Shown: positions 16,220 to 25,177, counted from the stretch's first letter. The stretch is 64,000 bases of DNA from Bradyrhizobium sp. CB1717 (GCF_029714325.1 NZ_CP121666.1:5394001-5458000), one strand, 5' to 3'. Translations and numbers: made by a program. The notes: generated by a model not told the origin, from the sequence alone.

Positions 16220-18142
16220 TCAGTTCACCGGCAACATGAAGGCGTCGAAAAACGAGGCGAGCCCGGCAAAGTCGTCGAGCGGCAGCACGCCCGCGACATA
16301 CTGGTCCGGCCGCACCACGACCATGCAGCCGGCCGTCCGATCGATACCGCGCATTGCAAAAACGTCGTGGCCGCTCTTGAGATCCGGACAGAACATCTTT
16401 TCGTAGTCGATCAGACCATAGCGCCCCTTGCGCGGGAGCAGCAGCGGCGGCATCGCCTCGACGGCGAGCTCGCGATGCTCCTGCTGAAACACCGCGCGCA
16501 GATCGATCACGCTGTCGGTGTCGGCGCCAGCAGGCGTGTATCGCCGGACCGGCGACTGCCTCGTCTCCGTGAGAAAATTGCACAAGGCGCGAATGGCCGA
16601 GCCGGACGCTGCGGGATTCTCAGCGGGCGAGAACGCGTAGATGCGGAAGCGTCCGTCGGCCTGCGCGGCGTGGCCGAGATGCACCGGCTTGGCATCCGCC
16701 AGCCGGATCACCGGTGCGGAATGGAAGCGCTTGCCGATCACGAGACCTTCGGCGAGGTGCTGATGTGACGTCGCGCCGGTGAGAATCGAGGGCTTGTAAT
16801 GCGTCGCGGTGCCGGCCGTGTAGCGGCCGTGCCGGACGAAATAGTCCTGCGTCTTGGCTGCATCCGCGCCGCCGGCCTTGGCGGCCGAAGCGAGAATGCC
16901 GGCCCATTCGCGATCGAAGTCGATCAGCTCCTTCGCAACCGCCTGGCGCTCCGCCGAATAGGAATGCAGCAGGCTCGGCGCACATTGCTTGCGGAGAACG
17001 GCGGCGAGCTTCCAGCCAAGATTGAAGGCGTCCTGCATCGAGACGTTCATGCCCTGCCCCGCCTTCGGGCTGTGGGTGTGGCAGGCATCGCCGGCGATGA
17101 AGATGCGCGGCAGGCGGCTGGCGACCTCCGCCTCCGGCACGTCGTCGAACTTGTCGGTCAGGCGCTGGCCGATCTCGTAAACCGACCACCAGGCGATCTC
17201 CTTCACGTCAAGCGTATGCGGCTTCAGGATCCGCTGCGCTTTCGCGATCACGTCGGCGGCGGTGATGTTGCGATTGGCAACCCGCTCGCCGACATCGAGC
17301 TTGGCAAGCTCGACATAGATGCGAACCATGTAGCCGCCTTCGCGCGGAATGATCAGCAGGCTGCCGTCCTTGGCCGACTGGATCAGGGACTTGAAGCGGA
17401 TGTCGGGAAAATCGGTCACCGCCAGCACGTCCATCACGCCCCAGGCATGGTTGGCGGAATCGCCATGCAGCTCCCGACCGATCGATTTGCGCACCGTGCT
17501 GCGCGCGCCGTCGCAGCCGACGACATAACGCGCCTTGATGGTCTCGACATTACCCTCGTTTCCGGCATCGACGCGCTCGAGCCGCACAGTCACGGCGTGG
17601 TCGGCGGGTCCTGCGGCCTGATCGACCGCGAGATCGATCAGGCGGCGGCTGTAATAGGGCTCGAGCTTGCCCGGCGCCTTGCGCATGATTTCGAGAAAGC
17701 CGTCATGGATGCGCGCCTGGTTGAGGATGACATGCGGGAATTCAGACAGCCCGTCCTCGACGTCCTGCACCCGTCCGCTGCGGACGATTGTCTCCGGCAT
17801 GCGCTCGTCCGGCTTCCAGAATGTCGTCTCGTTGACCCAATAAGCTTCCTTCAGCACGCGCTCGCTGAAGCCATAGGCGTGGAACATCTCCATGGTGCGG
17901 CAGGCGATGCCGTCGGCCTGCCCGACCAGCAGGCGGCCCGGCTTCTGCTCGACGATGCAGGTCTTGATGTCGCTGAATTGCGCAAGCTGGGCGGCGAGCG
18001 TCAGTCCGGCCGGCCCGCAGCCGACGATCAGGACATCGACCTCTTCAGGCACGGCGCCCGCTGCGCTCGGGGCCTGAACGCGCTCGGCGGGATCGGCGAT
18101 CTCGGGGTCTCCAGGCTGAAATCCATTCAGATGGAATTGCAT
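16220..18142 (-). CDS. FAD-dependent aromatic hydroxylase (phenol hydroxylase / MobA-like), 640 aa
   Basis: This is a group A flavoprotein monooxygenase. It has an N-terminal FAD Rossmann motif (VDVLIVGCGPAGLTLAAQLA), the second FAD site VGCDGARSTVRKSIG, the third RIFIAGDACHTHSPKAGQGM, and a C-terminal thioredoxin-like domain. The length of about 640 aa matches phenol 2-monooxygenase and 3-hydroxybenzoate 4-monooxygenase (MobA). It would hydroxylate a phenolic ring using NAD(P)H and O2. ATG 18142 has GGGAGAGG upstream. It is divergent from a MarR regulator with repeated motifs in between, a usual arrangement for aromatic-inducible catabolism. Confidence 0.88.
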   Translation of the reverse strand: MQFHLNGFQPGDPEIADPAERVQAPSAAGAVPEEVDVLIVGCGPAGLTLAAQLAQFSDIKTCIVEQKPGRLLVGQADGIACRTMEMFHAYGFSERVLKEAYWVNETTFWKPDERMPETIVRSGRVQDVEDGLSEFPHVILNQARIHDGFLEIMRKAPGKLEPYYSRRLIDLAVDQAAGPADHAVTVRLERVDAGNEGNVETIKARYVVGCDGARSTVRKSIGRELHGDSANHAWGVMDVLAVTDFPDIRFKSLIQSAKDGSLLIIPREGGYMVRIYVELAKLDVGERVANRNITAADVIAKAQRILKPHTLDVKEIAWWSVYEIGQRLTDKFDDVPEAEVASRLPRIFIAGDACHTHSPKAGQGMNVSMQDAFNLGWKLAAVLRKQCAPSLLHSYSAERQAVAKELIDFDREWAGILASAAKAGGADAAKTQDYFVRHGRYTAGTATHYKPSILTGATSHQHLAEGLVIGKRFHSAPVIRLADAKPVHLGHAAQADGRFRIYAFSPAENPAASGSAIRALCNFLTETRQSPVRRYTPAGADTDSVIDLRAVFQQEHRELAVEAMPPLLLPRKGRYGLIDYEKMFCPDLKSGHDVFAMRGIDRTAGCMVVVRPDQYVAGVLPLDDFAGLASFFDAFMLPVN

Positions 18143-18171
18143 GAGCACCTCTCCCGTCAACGTCTTCTTCG

Positions 18172-18208
18172 ATATTGATCAGTATGCTGACTATCAGTAT
18201 ACTTGTCA
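18172..18208. promoter_or_regulatory. Candidate MarR operator between hydroxylase and regulator
   Basis: The divergent promoter contains two direct copies of ATCAGTAT (18178-18185 and 18193-18200), and the second merges into the palindrome AGTATACT (18196-18203). MarR proteins commonly bind such AT-rich symmetric sites in the shared region. Confidence 0.45.
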
Positions 18209-18244
18209 ATGATCCGCACCGTCCCCGCGCTCAAGGAGAATTCG

Positions 18245-18700
18245 GTGAAAGACAACAATGACATGCCCGGGCATCTGGCGCGCCGGTTCCAGCAGATCGC
18301 GGTGGCAGTGTTCCTGGCCGAGGTCGGGGATGCCGGCTTCGACCTCACACCGGTGCAATACGCCGCACTCGCGACCATCAAGGCCAATCCGGGGCTCGAC
18401 CAGGTGACGCTCGCAGGCCTGATCGCCTATGACCGCACCACCATCACGGGCGTGATCGATCGCCTGGTGCAGAAGGGTCTTGTCGAGCGCCGTGCCAGTC
18501 CCCGCGACCGCCGGGCCCGCGAACTCGAGATCACCGACGAGGGCCGGCGCGCGCTGCGCAAGATCACGCCGGCGGTCGAGTCCGCACAGCGCATCATGCT
18601 GCGCGGCCTCAGCGCGAAGGAAGGCGAGGAGCTGATGCGGCTCCTGCGCAAGGCGATCGCCGCCGGCAACGAGCTCAGCCGTGCCCCGCTGCGCGAATGA
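18245..18700 (+). CDS. MarR-family regulator, 151 aa
   Basis: The winged-helix pattern is clear: LTPVQYAALATIKANPGLDQ, then TLAGLIAYDRTTITGVIDRL (recognition helix) and the wing VERRASPRDRRARELEITDE. Family members sense phenolic ligands and derepress catabolic genes, fitting the divergent hydroxylase. I chose the GTG at 18245 because of AAGGAG 7 bases upstream; ATG 18209 and TTG 18203 have no such site. Confidence 0.9.
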   Translation: MKDNNDMPGHLARRFQQIAVAVFLAEVGDAGFDLTPVQYAALATIKANPGLDQVTLAGLIAYDRTTITGVIDRLVQKGLVERRASPRDRRARELEITDEGRRALRKITPAVESAQRIMLRGLSAKEGEELMRLLRKAIAAGNELSRAPLRE

Positions 18701-18780
18701 GCCTATTTTGTACGTAATCGTCGCAGCGCGGCGAAACCTGGAACTAACCTTCGGCTGCTACGGTCGGCCCCATTCGGCGC

Positions 18781-18795
18781 TTAACGCGCGATTAA
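18781..18795 (+). promoter_or_regulatory. TTAA-N7-TTAA sequence, possible CtrA box
   Basis: TTAA-CGCGCGA-TTAA matches the CtrA consensus spacing exactly and lies 22 bp before the start of the COG4315 gene. TTAA is uncommon in such GC-rich sequence. Its closeness to the start codon would suit repression or a nearby start site; this is inference. Confidence 0.4.
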
Positions 18796-18817
18796 CTTTG
18801 CCGTTACGGAGACCAGG

Positions 18818-19252
18818 ATGTTCAGGTTCCTCATTGCCGCCGCGGCCATCGCGCTCTCGACCGTCCCTGCACTCGCGAACGGCCATGGCGGCGGCGATGC
18901 CCCGCCTCCGCCCAAGCCCGAAGCGACGACCGCACCGGCCAAGGTAGTCCTGACCAAGCAGGGCCCGAAGCTGGTCGATCTCAAGGGCATGACGCTCTAC
19001 ACCTACGAGCGCGACACCACCGGCAAGACCTCGAACTGCAACGGCAAGTGCACGGAGACCTGGGTGCCGCTGGCCGCAACCGCCGACGCCAAGGCCGTCG
19101 GCGACTTCACCGTGATCAATCGCAACGACGGCAGCAAGATGTGGGCGTACCGCTACCGCCCGCTCTACACCTCGCCGGCCGACAAGGCGCCGGGCGACGC
19201 CAACGGCACGGCCACGACCCTGCAGTGGCACGTCGCGCGCCCTGAAAACTAG
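18818..19252 (+). CDS. Secreted COG4315-type repeat protein, 144 aa
   Basis: A signal peptide ends near ALAN (residue 21). The mature part carries two of the short motifs typical of PF03640/COG4315 proteins: LVDLKGMTLYTYERDTTGKT, with CNGKCTETWVPLAA (two cysteines), and SKMWAYRYRPLYTSPADKAP. These periplasmic proteins are often predicted lipoproteins with unknown role; there is no lipobox here. Its end overlaps the convergent gene by 4 bp. Confidence 0.82.
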   Translation: MFRFLIAAAAIALSTVPALANGHGGGDAPPPPKPEATTAPAKVVLTKQGPKLVDLKGMTLYTYERDTTGKTSNCNGKCTETWVPLAATADAKAVGDFTVINRNDGSKMWAYRYRPLYTSPADKAPGDANGTATTLQWHVARPEN

Positions 19253-19464
19253 GGCGAGAACGGCGCGAGTCCGTCGGGCCTGCCCATGAGCTTCGCGTGT
19301 GCTGCGGAATCGGCAGAGGCATAATTGACCTCCGGATTCCAGTGCAGCGCGACGTACAGGACCATTCCGGCCAGGATGGAGCCATAAAAACCGAACGTGG
19401 CCAGGCGCCATTTCCGCACAATGCGGCGGTCGTTCTCATTCAATGGATCAAAGTATTTTTGCAT
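19249..19464 (-). CDS. Small membrane protein, 71 aa
   Basis: A polar N-terminus (MQKYFDPLNENDRRIVRKWR) is followed by one transmembrane helix (ATFGFYGSILAGMVLYVALH, about residues 22-41) and a soluble tail. GGAGGCATC lies directly before the ATG. No family was recognised. Confidence 0.65.
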   Translation of the reverse strand: MQKYFDPLNENDRRIVRKWRLATFGFYGSILAGMVLYVALHWNPEVNYASADSAAHAKLMGRPDGLAPFSP

Positions 19465-19599
19465 GATGCCTCCAATGGCAACGAGCCATCAAGGCATAGC
19501 GTAGTCGGAGCCGATCGGCTGTGAAGCCGTTCACCCGTCACCGCTTCAAAACGATGTGATCGTCGTCAGCAGCCCGCCAGCGCTCCTCGCCCGAACGCC

Positions 19600-20253
19600 C
19601 TATCCGCGCCAGCGCGCGCCTGGTCCGGCCTGCGCATTCTGTCCGGGCGGCAGCACCACGACGGTCGAATTGAGCTTCACCCGGTCGTAGAGGTCGATGA
19701 CGTCCTCGTTGCGCATCCGGATGCAGCCCGACGAGATCGCCTGCCCGATATATTCGGGCTGGTTGGTGCCGTGGATGCGGTAGAGCGTGTCCTTGTTGCC
19801 GACAAAGAGATAGATGCCCCGCGCGCCGAGCGGATTGGCGGGACCACCGGGCACGCGCGCCGGATACGGTCCAAGCCGCGCCTGAATGTCCGCCGTCGGC
19901 ACCCAGTCGGGCCATTCGGCGAGGCGGCCGACCCGCGCAACGCCCGAGAAGGCCATCGCCTCCTCGCCGACCGCGACGCCGTAGCGGATCGCCTTGCCGT
20001 CGGGCAGCACGAAATAGAGATAGCGCGCATCGGTATCGACCAGGATCGTGCCCGGCATCTCCTTGCGCGGATAATCGACGATGTGACGCAGATATTGCTC
20101 GGGCACGCTCGCCTGGGCGTAAGGCGTGTGCGCGAGCAACTGCCGGTCGCGCGGCGTCATGCTCGCGTCGGTCGACGGCGAAAGCGTCGTCTGCATGCAA
20201 CCGCCGAGCGGCAGCAAGGCAACGACGAAGAAAGCGAGAACAGATCTTGGCAC
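19600..20253 (-). CDS. Lipoprotein L,D-transpeptidase (YkuD family), 217 aa
   Basis: A GTG start at 20253, preceded by GGGGG, gives a lipoprotein signal ending in the lipobox LGGC. The YkuD catalytic domain covers about residues 65-200: YRIHGTNQPEYIGQ then AISSGCIRMRNEDVIDLYDR, which contains the HGTN and S-GC-IRM residues including the catalytic Cys. It forms 3-3 peptidoglycan cross-links or attaches proteins to the wall. The frame is open to a TTG at 20325. It is divergent from the Pro-rich membrane protein gene. Confidence 0.9.
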   Translation of the reverse strand: MPRSVLAFFVVALLPLGGCMQTTLSPSTDASMTPRDRQLLAHTPYAQASVPEQYLRHIVDYPRKEMPGTILVDTDARYLYFVLPDGKAIRYGVAVGEEAMAFSGVARVGRLAEWPDWVPTADIQARLGPYPARVPGGPANPLGARGIYLFVGNKDTLYRIHGTNQPEYIGQAISSGCIRMRNEDVIDLYDRVKLNSTVVVLPPGQNAQAGPGARWRG

Positions 20254-20540
20254 CACCGGCCCCCCGATAGCGGATAGCAGCACCCCCAGCGCCGTCAGAT
20301 GCTGCCCAAATCGTGCTGAAAACAAGGCAAGCCCGGAACAATTGCGCGTGTTCGATCAGCCGGGTTCCATCACCACAAACGGCGGAAGAGCGTCGCATCA
20401 TCTCCACCCCCTCGCCTTGCTTTGGTCAAACCCGGCTGGACTCGTGCGTCATCTGCCCGGGCACACCAGGTTGGATGGGGCTCACCTCAACAGATCGGCT
20501 CGCGCCAATGCGAAACGACGAAGGCTTCGAAGGAGCTGCG

Positions 20541-21593
20541 ATGCTCGCAACGTTGAACAGCAAGCAGATCGTCGATGAGATCGTGAAGGACACGGTCAAG
20601 GACAACGATCCGCACGATGCGATTCAGATCTCGCCCGAGATCGTGATGGCCTCGCGCCCCATCGGCGCGGCGCCGGCACTGGCACCTGACATCACGCCGC
20701 GCCCTGAGCCGAAATTCGCCCCGGAGCCCAAAGCCGGTCCCGAGCCGAAGTTCAGTCCTGAGCCGAAGTTCAGTCCCGTCCTGGAGCCACCTGCGGCAGT
20801 GCCCTCGGTCGACACCGCGGTGCGCCTCGCGCCCGGCGATGGTCCCAGCCGGCCCAAACGTTCCGCTGCCCGCAAGTGGCTGCGTGGCGCCTTCCTCACA
20901 TTCCTGTTTGCCGGCGGCAGTGCGGCTGCCACGGTTGCCTGGGAGAAGCACGGCGATACCGCCAAACAGATGCTCGCCGAGTGGACACCGGTCTTGACCT
21001 CGCTGCTGCCTTCGGCGTCGCAGTCGGCGCCGGTCGCCGCCGCGCAGGCCGTCCCGCCTGCGGCGCAAGCCGCCACGGATCAACCGGTCGATCAACCTGC
21101 AGCGCAAGCTGCGGCCGATCAACCTGCTAGTCCGCCTGCAGTTCAGGTTGCAGCAGCCGCGCCCGCGGCAACACCGACCGACGCAGCACAGTCGGTACAA
21201 TCGATGACGCGAGATCTCGCGGCCATGGCGCAGCAGATCGAAACACTCAAGGCCAACATCGCCGAGCTGAAGGCCGGCCAGGAGCAGATGGCACGCGAGA
21301 TGGCGAAGCCGCCTGCACCGAAGCCGGTCGTCGAAGCGAAGCCGCCCGTCGATCCGCGCGCACGCGTGTCCGCGCTGCCGCCGCGCGCGCCGGCTCCAAC
21401 GCCGCCGCCGGTTCGCAAGCCGAAGCCGGTCGTGTCGCACACCTACATGCCGGCCTATTCACCGGCGCCGCTCGCACCGCCGCCGCCACCGTCACAAGCT
21501 GCCGCGGTCCCGCCGGCTGCACCGGTCGCGACGACGCAAGCGGTTGCCGATGACGATGGACCGGTCGTGCGTCCGCCGATGCCGCTGCGTTAA
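20541..21593 (+). CDS. Pro/Ala-rich single-pass membrane protein, 350 aa
   Basis: The order is: an N-terminal 70 residues with tandem PEPK(F/A) units at about 53-80, a membrane segment near residues 113-135 (LRGAFLTFLFAGGSAAATVA), an Ala/Gln/Pro-rich region with repeated DQPA-type units, a short coiled coil (IETLKANIAELKAGQEQMAR), and a Pro-rich tail. No enzymatic domain is seen; a structural or envelope role is a guess. ATG 20541 has AAGGAG 6 bases upstream. Confidence 0.65.
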   Translation: MLATLNSKQIVDEIVKDTVKDNDPHDAIQISPEIVMASRPIGAAPALAPDITPRPEPKFAPEPKAGPEPKFSPEPKFSPVLEPPAAVPSVDTAVRLAPGDGPSRPKRSAARKWLRGAFLTFLFAGGSAAATVAWEKHGDTAKQMLAEWTPVLTSLLPSASQSAPVAAAQAVPPAAQAATDQPVDQPAAQAAADQPASPPAVQVAAAAPAATPTDAAQSVQSMTRDLAAMAQQIETLKANIAELKAGQEQMAREMAKPPAPKPVVEAKPPVDPRARVSALPPRAPAPTPPPVRKPKPVVSHTYMPAYSPAPLAPPPPPSQAAAVPPAAPVATTQAVADDDGPVVRPPMPLR

Positions 21594-22008
21594 AATCTCA
21601 TCGCGCCTTGGAGCAACAACGTCACGAACGCTGTCCGAGTCGATGTGATGCGTTGAGTCCGGGTTACTACGGGAAGCGATGCTACGATCGTTTTCCATCA
21701 AAGAGAAAAGGCCGTCGGGATTTATGCCGCCGGCCTTCTCTTGCAACTGCCGGTTCCCGGAGCCCGGTTCTGTTGCAATTCCATGCCTTATGATCGCGCC
21801 GACATATTTAATAAAACCTTACCGGGCTCGCGTGCTGCACATCATTTCTGCGCCATAGGCACAGAGATTGTGCGGCTTGTTCATTCGATAAAGATCGACT
21901 CAGTGGTACTATCCAAGACGTGTCGGGACTTCCGCTGAAGACTTGTTTTCAAAACTTGTTTTCAGGACTCGCAACTGAGACTTGGGTCGTCACACCGGGG
22001 GACTTCAG
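21594..22008. other. Intergenic region with one hairpin
   Basis: Around 21703-21740 GAGAAAAGGCCG and CGGCCTTCTC can pair over a 14-16 base loop, a possible terminator for the upstream Pro-rich protein gene. The remainder is comparatively AT-rich (21800-21960) and probably carries the promoter of the DUF6894 gene. I see no other gene. Confidence 0.4.
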
Positions 22009-22239
22009 ATGCCGTACTACTCCTTCGATCTTGTGGTTGGTGAAGAGTTCAAGAACCAGGGCGGAATCATCCTCGAGGACATCGAGGTTGCCTCCGATCG
22101 CGCCGATCAACTCGCATGCGAGCTGTCGCAGGTGAAGCCGGAGCTGCAGCAGAAGGGCTGCGCAGTGCGTGTCACCGATCGCGATCACAAGGAGGTCTAT
22201 CGCACGCCGCTCGATCCCGTGCCGGCCTGGCAGCGCTAG
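22009..22239 (+). CDS. DUF6894-family protein, 76 aa
   Basis: MPYYSFDLVVGEEFKNQGGI with LEDIEVASDRADQLACELSQ fits the DUF6894 pattern of small alpha/beta proteins (about 70-80 aa), which are abundant in Bradyrhizobium and have unknown function. The family hallmark is the early Y/F-F-D-L strand and a following LxDxxxA helix. I chose ATG 22009, which begins at the family start. Confidence 0.78.
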   Translation: MPYYSFDLVVGEEFKNQGGIILEDIEVASDRADQLACELSQVKPELQQKGCAVRVTDRDHKEVYRTPLDPVPAWQR

Positions 22240-22246
22240 CTAGGCC

Positions 22247-22290
22247 AGCGAAGTGGACACCGGTTCGCGTAAAGAAAACGCGTCAAGAAA
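22247..22290. repeat. Dispersed Bradyrhizobium-type intergenic repeat, copy 2
   Basis: The core ACCGGTTCGCGTAAAGAAAA followed by CGCGTCAA matches the copy at 13899-13953 with one change in that core. It lies at the 3' end of the SDR gene and overlaps its last codons. Confidence 0.6.
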
Positions 22291-23074
22291 GAGTGTCGAG
22301 AGCGGGCGCCTCGAACCAGTTCGTCAGCGACAATCCGCCGTCGACAACGAAGGCCGCGCCGGTGACGTAACCTGAGAGCTTGTTCGACAGCACCGTAAGC
22401 GCCATCGGCGCGAGGTCATTCGCCGCGCCGAGACGCCCGAGCGGAATGTGTCTCGCCAGGGACGCGTCCGCAACGAACCCGCCCGCTGCGATTGCACCCG
22501 GCACCAGCGCGTTGACGCGGATGTTGTGCCGCCCGAAAGTCTTCGCCAGCTCCTTCACCAGCATCGCCATTCCCGCCTTCGCCGTCGAGTAATGCGGCAG
22601 GTTGCGCGGCGTGCCCGCATGCAGCGAAGTGAGGAACAGGAACGAGCCGGGCCGCTTCGCTGCGATCAGCCGCTTTGCGATCTCGCGCGCCAGATGAAAG
22701 CCGGCATCGAGATTGACGGCGTGCATCTCCCGCCAGGTCCCGCGATCGACCGCGAGCGCGTGATCGGCCTCGCGCCGCGGCGGCGAGGCGCTGTGCACGA
22801 AATGCGAGACCTCGCCCAGCGCGGCATGAGAGGCGGCAAGCAGCGCATCGCAGGCGTCCAGCCCGGCGAGATCGCCGACCCAGGGCACCGCCAGCTCAGG
22901 CCTCACACTTGCGCCGATCGCGGCACTCACCCGTTCCGCGCTGATATCGGCAAACACGGTTCGCACGCCCTCACCGACCAGGGCCTGCGCGATCGCGCGG
23001 CCGATGCCGTTGCCCGCGCCGGTGACGAGCGCCGTGTCGGTTGCGGGATCGAACGGCGCACTGAACAGGCTCAT
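22283..23074 (-). CDS. Short-chain dehydrogenase/reductase, 263 aa
   Basis: This is a classical SDR with the cofactor motif TALVTGAGNGIGRAIAQAL (TGxxxGxG), the segment FLTSLHAGTPRNLPHYSTAK, which holds the catalytic Ser, Tyr and Lys (YSTAK), and the end motif YVTGAAFVVDGGLSL. It uses NAD(P) to oxidise or reduce a hydroxyl/keto group; the substrate is unknown. The ATG at 23074 follows GGAGAG. The dispersed repeat lies at its 3' end. Confidence 0.88.
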   Translation of the reverse strand: MSLFSAPFDPATDTALVTGAGNGIGRAIAQALVGEGVRTVFADISAERVSAAIGASVRPELAVPWVGDLAGLDACDALLAASHAALGEVSHFVHSASPPRREADHALAVDRGTWREMHAVNLDAGFHLAREIAKRLIAAKRPGSFLFLTSLHAGTPRNLPHYSTAKAGMAMLVKELAKTFGRHNIRVNALVPGAIAAGGFVADASLARHIPLGRLGAANDLAPMALTVLSNKLSGYVTGAAFVVDGGLSLTNWFEAPALDTLS

Positions 23075-23201
23075 GTCGCTCTCCGGGTCCTCTGCCGCCA
23101 ATCTAGCGCGCCGCAACGCGGCGCGACAATTGCGCCCCGGCACCATTGCGGAGCGGCGCGCCGGACGCTAGCCTCCCCCAAAAATCGAGGAGGTACCAAG
23201 G

Positions 23202-23594
23202 ATGCGCACTGGTTTTCTGATGACGGGCCTTTTGCTGCTGGCCGCGCCGGCCCAGGCGGGCGACGCGCCGCCGCGCGCGACCTACGTGACGATGGTCTTG
23301 CAGGCCTTCGCCGCCAAGGTCGAATGTCCCGGCACCGATCTCGTCTATCAGGACCTCGTGCAGAAGGCGCAGCAGATGCAGCTGCCCGACGGCACCACCG
23401 AGAAGGTGCGCAAGGCGATCGCCTGGATGCACACCGGCGGCAAGATGGGCGAGAAGCAGGACGATGATCTGATGGCCGAGGTCGCGGTCGCGACACAGGC
23501 CACCGACATGGACCAGCGCCGCCTCGGCATGCCCGGCTGGTGCGAGGCGCAGAAGACCAACCTCGCCGGCCTGATCCGCAGCAAGGGCGGCTAG
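23202..23594 (+). CDS. Hypothetical secreted protein, 130 aa
   Basis: A signal peptide (MRTGFLMTGLLLLAAPAQAG) precedes a mostly helical mature part with two cysteines (KVECPGTD and GWCEAQ) likely joined by a disulphide. A GAGGAGGTACC ribosome binding site precedes the ATG. Periplasmic location is inferred; no family was recognised. Confidence 0.62.
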   Translation: MRTGFLMTGLLLLAAPAQAGDAPPRATYVTMVLQAFAAKVECPGTDLVYQDLVQKAQQMQLPDGTTEKVRKAIAWMHTGGKMGEKQDDDLMAEVAVATQATDMDQRRLGMPGWCEAQKTNLAGLIRSKGG

Positions 23595-23684
23595 CGGCCG
23601 ACGAAGCCGCCGCCCGGGTGCGGTGAACCTCGGGGCTCCCCTCCGAGTCCAATGCTTCGAGCTCTGGACAATCCGAGAGGGGCC

Positions 23685-24809
23685 ATGCCCGCCCATATGT
23701 TTTGGACGCGCCGGATGGCGGCGCTTGCCGTCATCGTCGCCGCAAACCTGACGCCCCCTGCGTGGGCCGCGGACAATCCGATCGCCGGCCGGCAGGTGCG
23801 CTTTCCGCAAGGCGTGTGGAGCGCCCTACCCCAGGTCGGCCCTGACGGCAAGGTGAGACAATGCGTGCTGGTCGCGCCGAGGCAGCGCAACAAGGCGGGC
23901 GGCAAGGTCGACACCACCTTCGTGCTCAACATCAGCCGCGGCTCGGGCCTCTCCATCACGCTGATGGATGACGCCATGCCGAGCGAACGGGTGCTGGATG
24001 ACCAGGCCGAGATCGTCATCGACGGCCGCAACTTTCCCTCGGTCGCGTTCCCGGTCGGCAACGCCTTCGCGCTGCATCCGGGCGATGCCGAGGGCATGCT
24101 CGCGGCGCTCGGCAAGGCGCGGGAGGTCACGCTGCGCTCGGACGGCGCCGGCGTCGATTCCGGACCGATCGCGCTCGACCTGCCGGCGGATGCGCTGGCC
24201 TGGCTGAAGCAATGCGGCAAGACCTTCGATATCGCGATCGACAGGCCGACCGATCCCGATGCACCGGAGATGCCGGCAGCGCGACCGCGTTCGCCGAAGA
24301 TCGCGGTGATGCAGCCGACGCCGGCCGGCCCGCCCGGCATGGAGGACAAGCAGAAGATTGAAGGCTGGGATGCATCCGAGCTGCGCAACAGCGACGGGGC
24401 GATCGTCGCCTGCTTCATCCGCCGCCGCTACCTCATCGCCGCGGACGCGCCCGCGCCGCCGCGCCGTCTCGGAATCTTCCTGATCGTCAGCCGCGCCAAG
24501 GGCCTGACCATGATGCTGAAGGATTCCAAGCTCAACCGGCCGGAGGGCCAGGTGATCGAGGCAACCCTGAGAATCGGCAATGCGCCCTTCGAGGGGTTCT
24601 CCGCGCAGGTCGAGGGATCCGACGAAATCGGTGTGTTCCCGAAGCATGGGGCCGCGCTGGCGGAAGCGATCGAGACCGGCTCCGTGCTGGCGATGAAGGC
24701 CAAGACGATCGAAGACAATTACGAGTTTTCGGTGCAGCCAGGGGTCATCGGCTGGCTGCGCGCCTGCGCACGGCGCAATGCGATTGCCATCGAGCCCGCC
24801 CGGCAGTGA
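23685..24809 (+). CDS. Secreted two-domain protein resembling IalB-type repeats, 374 aa
   Basis: After a signal peptide (ending near PAWA, residue 28) there are two similar domains at about residues 45-190 and 230-370. Each has a strand with a cysteine (RQCVLVAPR; VACFIRRRY), a central hydrophobic NISRGSGLSITLM / VSRAKGLTMMLK strand, a VDFPS-like FPVGNAF / FSAQVEG part, and an end WLKQCGKTFDIAI / WLRACARRNAIAI. This shape is reminiscent of invasion-associated locus B-like domains, but the match is weak. ATG 23685 has GAGAGGGG upstream. Confidence 0.55.
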   Translation: MPAHMFWTRRMAALAVIVAANLTPPAWAADNPIAGRQVRFPQGVWSALPQVGPDGKVRQCVLVAPRQRNKAGGKVDTTFVLNISRGSGLSITLMDDAMPSERVLDDQAEIVIDGRNFPSVAFPVGNAFALHPGDAEGMLAALGKAREVTLRSDGAGVDSGPIALDLPADALAWLKQCGKTFDIAIDRPTDPDAPEMPAARPRSPKIAVMQPTPAGPPGMEDKQKIEGWDASELRNSDGAIVACFIRRRYLIAADAPAPPRRLGIFLIVSRAKGLTMMLKDSKLNRPEGQVIEATLRIGNAPFEGFSAQVEGSDEIGVFPKHGAALAEAIETGSVLAMKAKTIEDNYEFSVQPGVIGWLRACARRNAIAIEPARQ

Positions 24810-24907
24810 GGCGCCCACGTTAAGCATCGCGCGGCGGAACTGTGCGCGCTGGCAAATAATCGTCACAATCATCGCCAGCATGCGGCCTCTTCGAACAGGA
24901 GACCCCC

Positions 24908-25159
24908 ATGCGGATTGCCCATCTCGTTTTCGCCGGAGCTCTCGTGGCCGGCTCCGTGCTGACTGCCCCGGCGCTGGCAAGGAATTCCGACACCCAGAAA
25001 GGCGAGGACAAATCGAACTCGTCGTCATCGTGCAGCGCCTATCAGCAGGCGCCGGACGGAACGTGGGAACAGCTCCCCTGCAAGGAAACCGGCGAACGCG
25101 GGCAGCCACAGACGCAACACCGCGCCCCGGCACAGGGAACGGATCACGAGGAGCGCTGA
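24908..25159 (+). CDS. Small secreted protein, 83 aa
   Basis: A Sec signal peptide (MRIAHLVFAGALVAGSVLTA) is followed by a polar Ser/Gln-rich mature part with two cysteines (SSSCSAYQQAPDG, LPCKETGE). CAGGAGACCCCC precedes the ATG. The function is unknown. Confidence 0.6.
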   Translation: MRIAHLVFAGALVAGSVLTAPALARNSDTQKGEDKSNSSSSCSAYQQAPDGTWEQLPCKETGERGQPQTQHRAPAQGTDHEER

Positions 25160-25177
25160 GCGCTCCCGGTTCAGCGG

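Noticed and set aside
16799..18178. 459-residue plus-strand frame opposite the aromatic hydroxylase
   Set aside because: The hydroxylase frame has all FAD motifs; the opposite frame has none and is a shadow.
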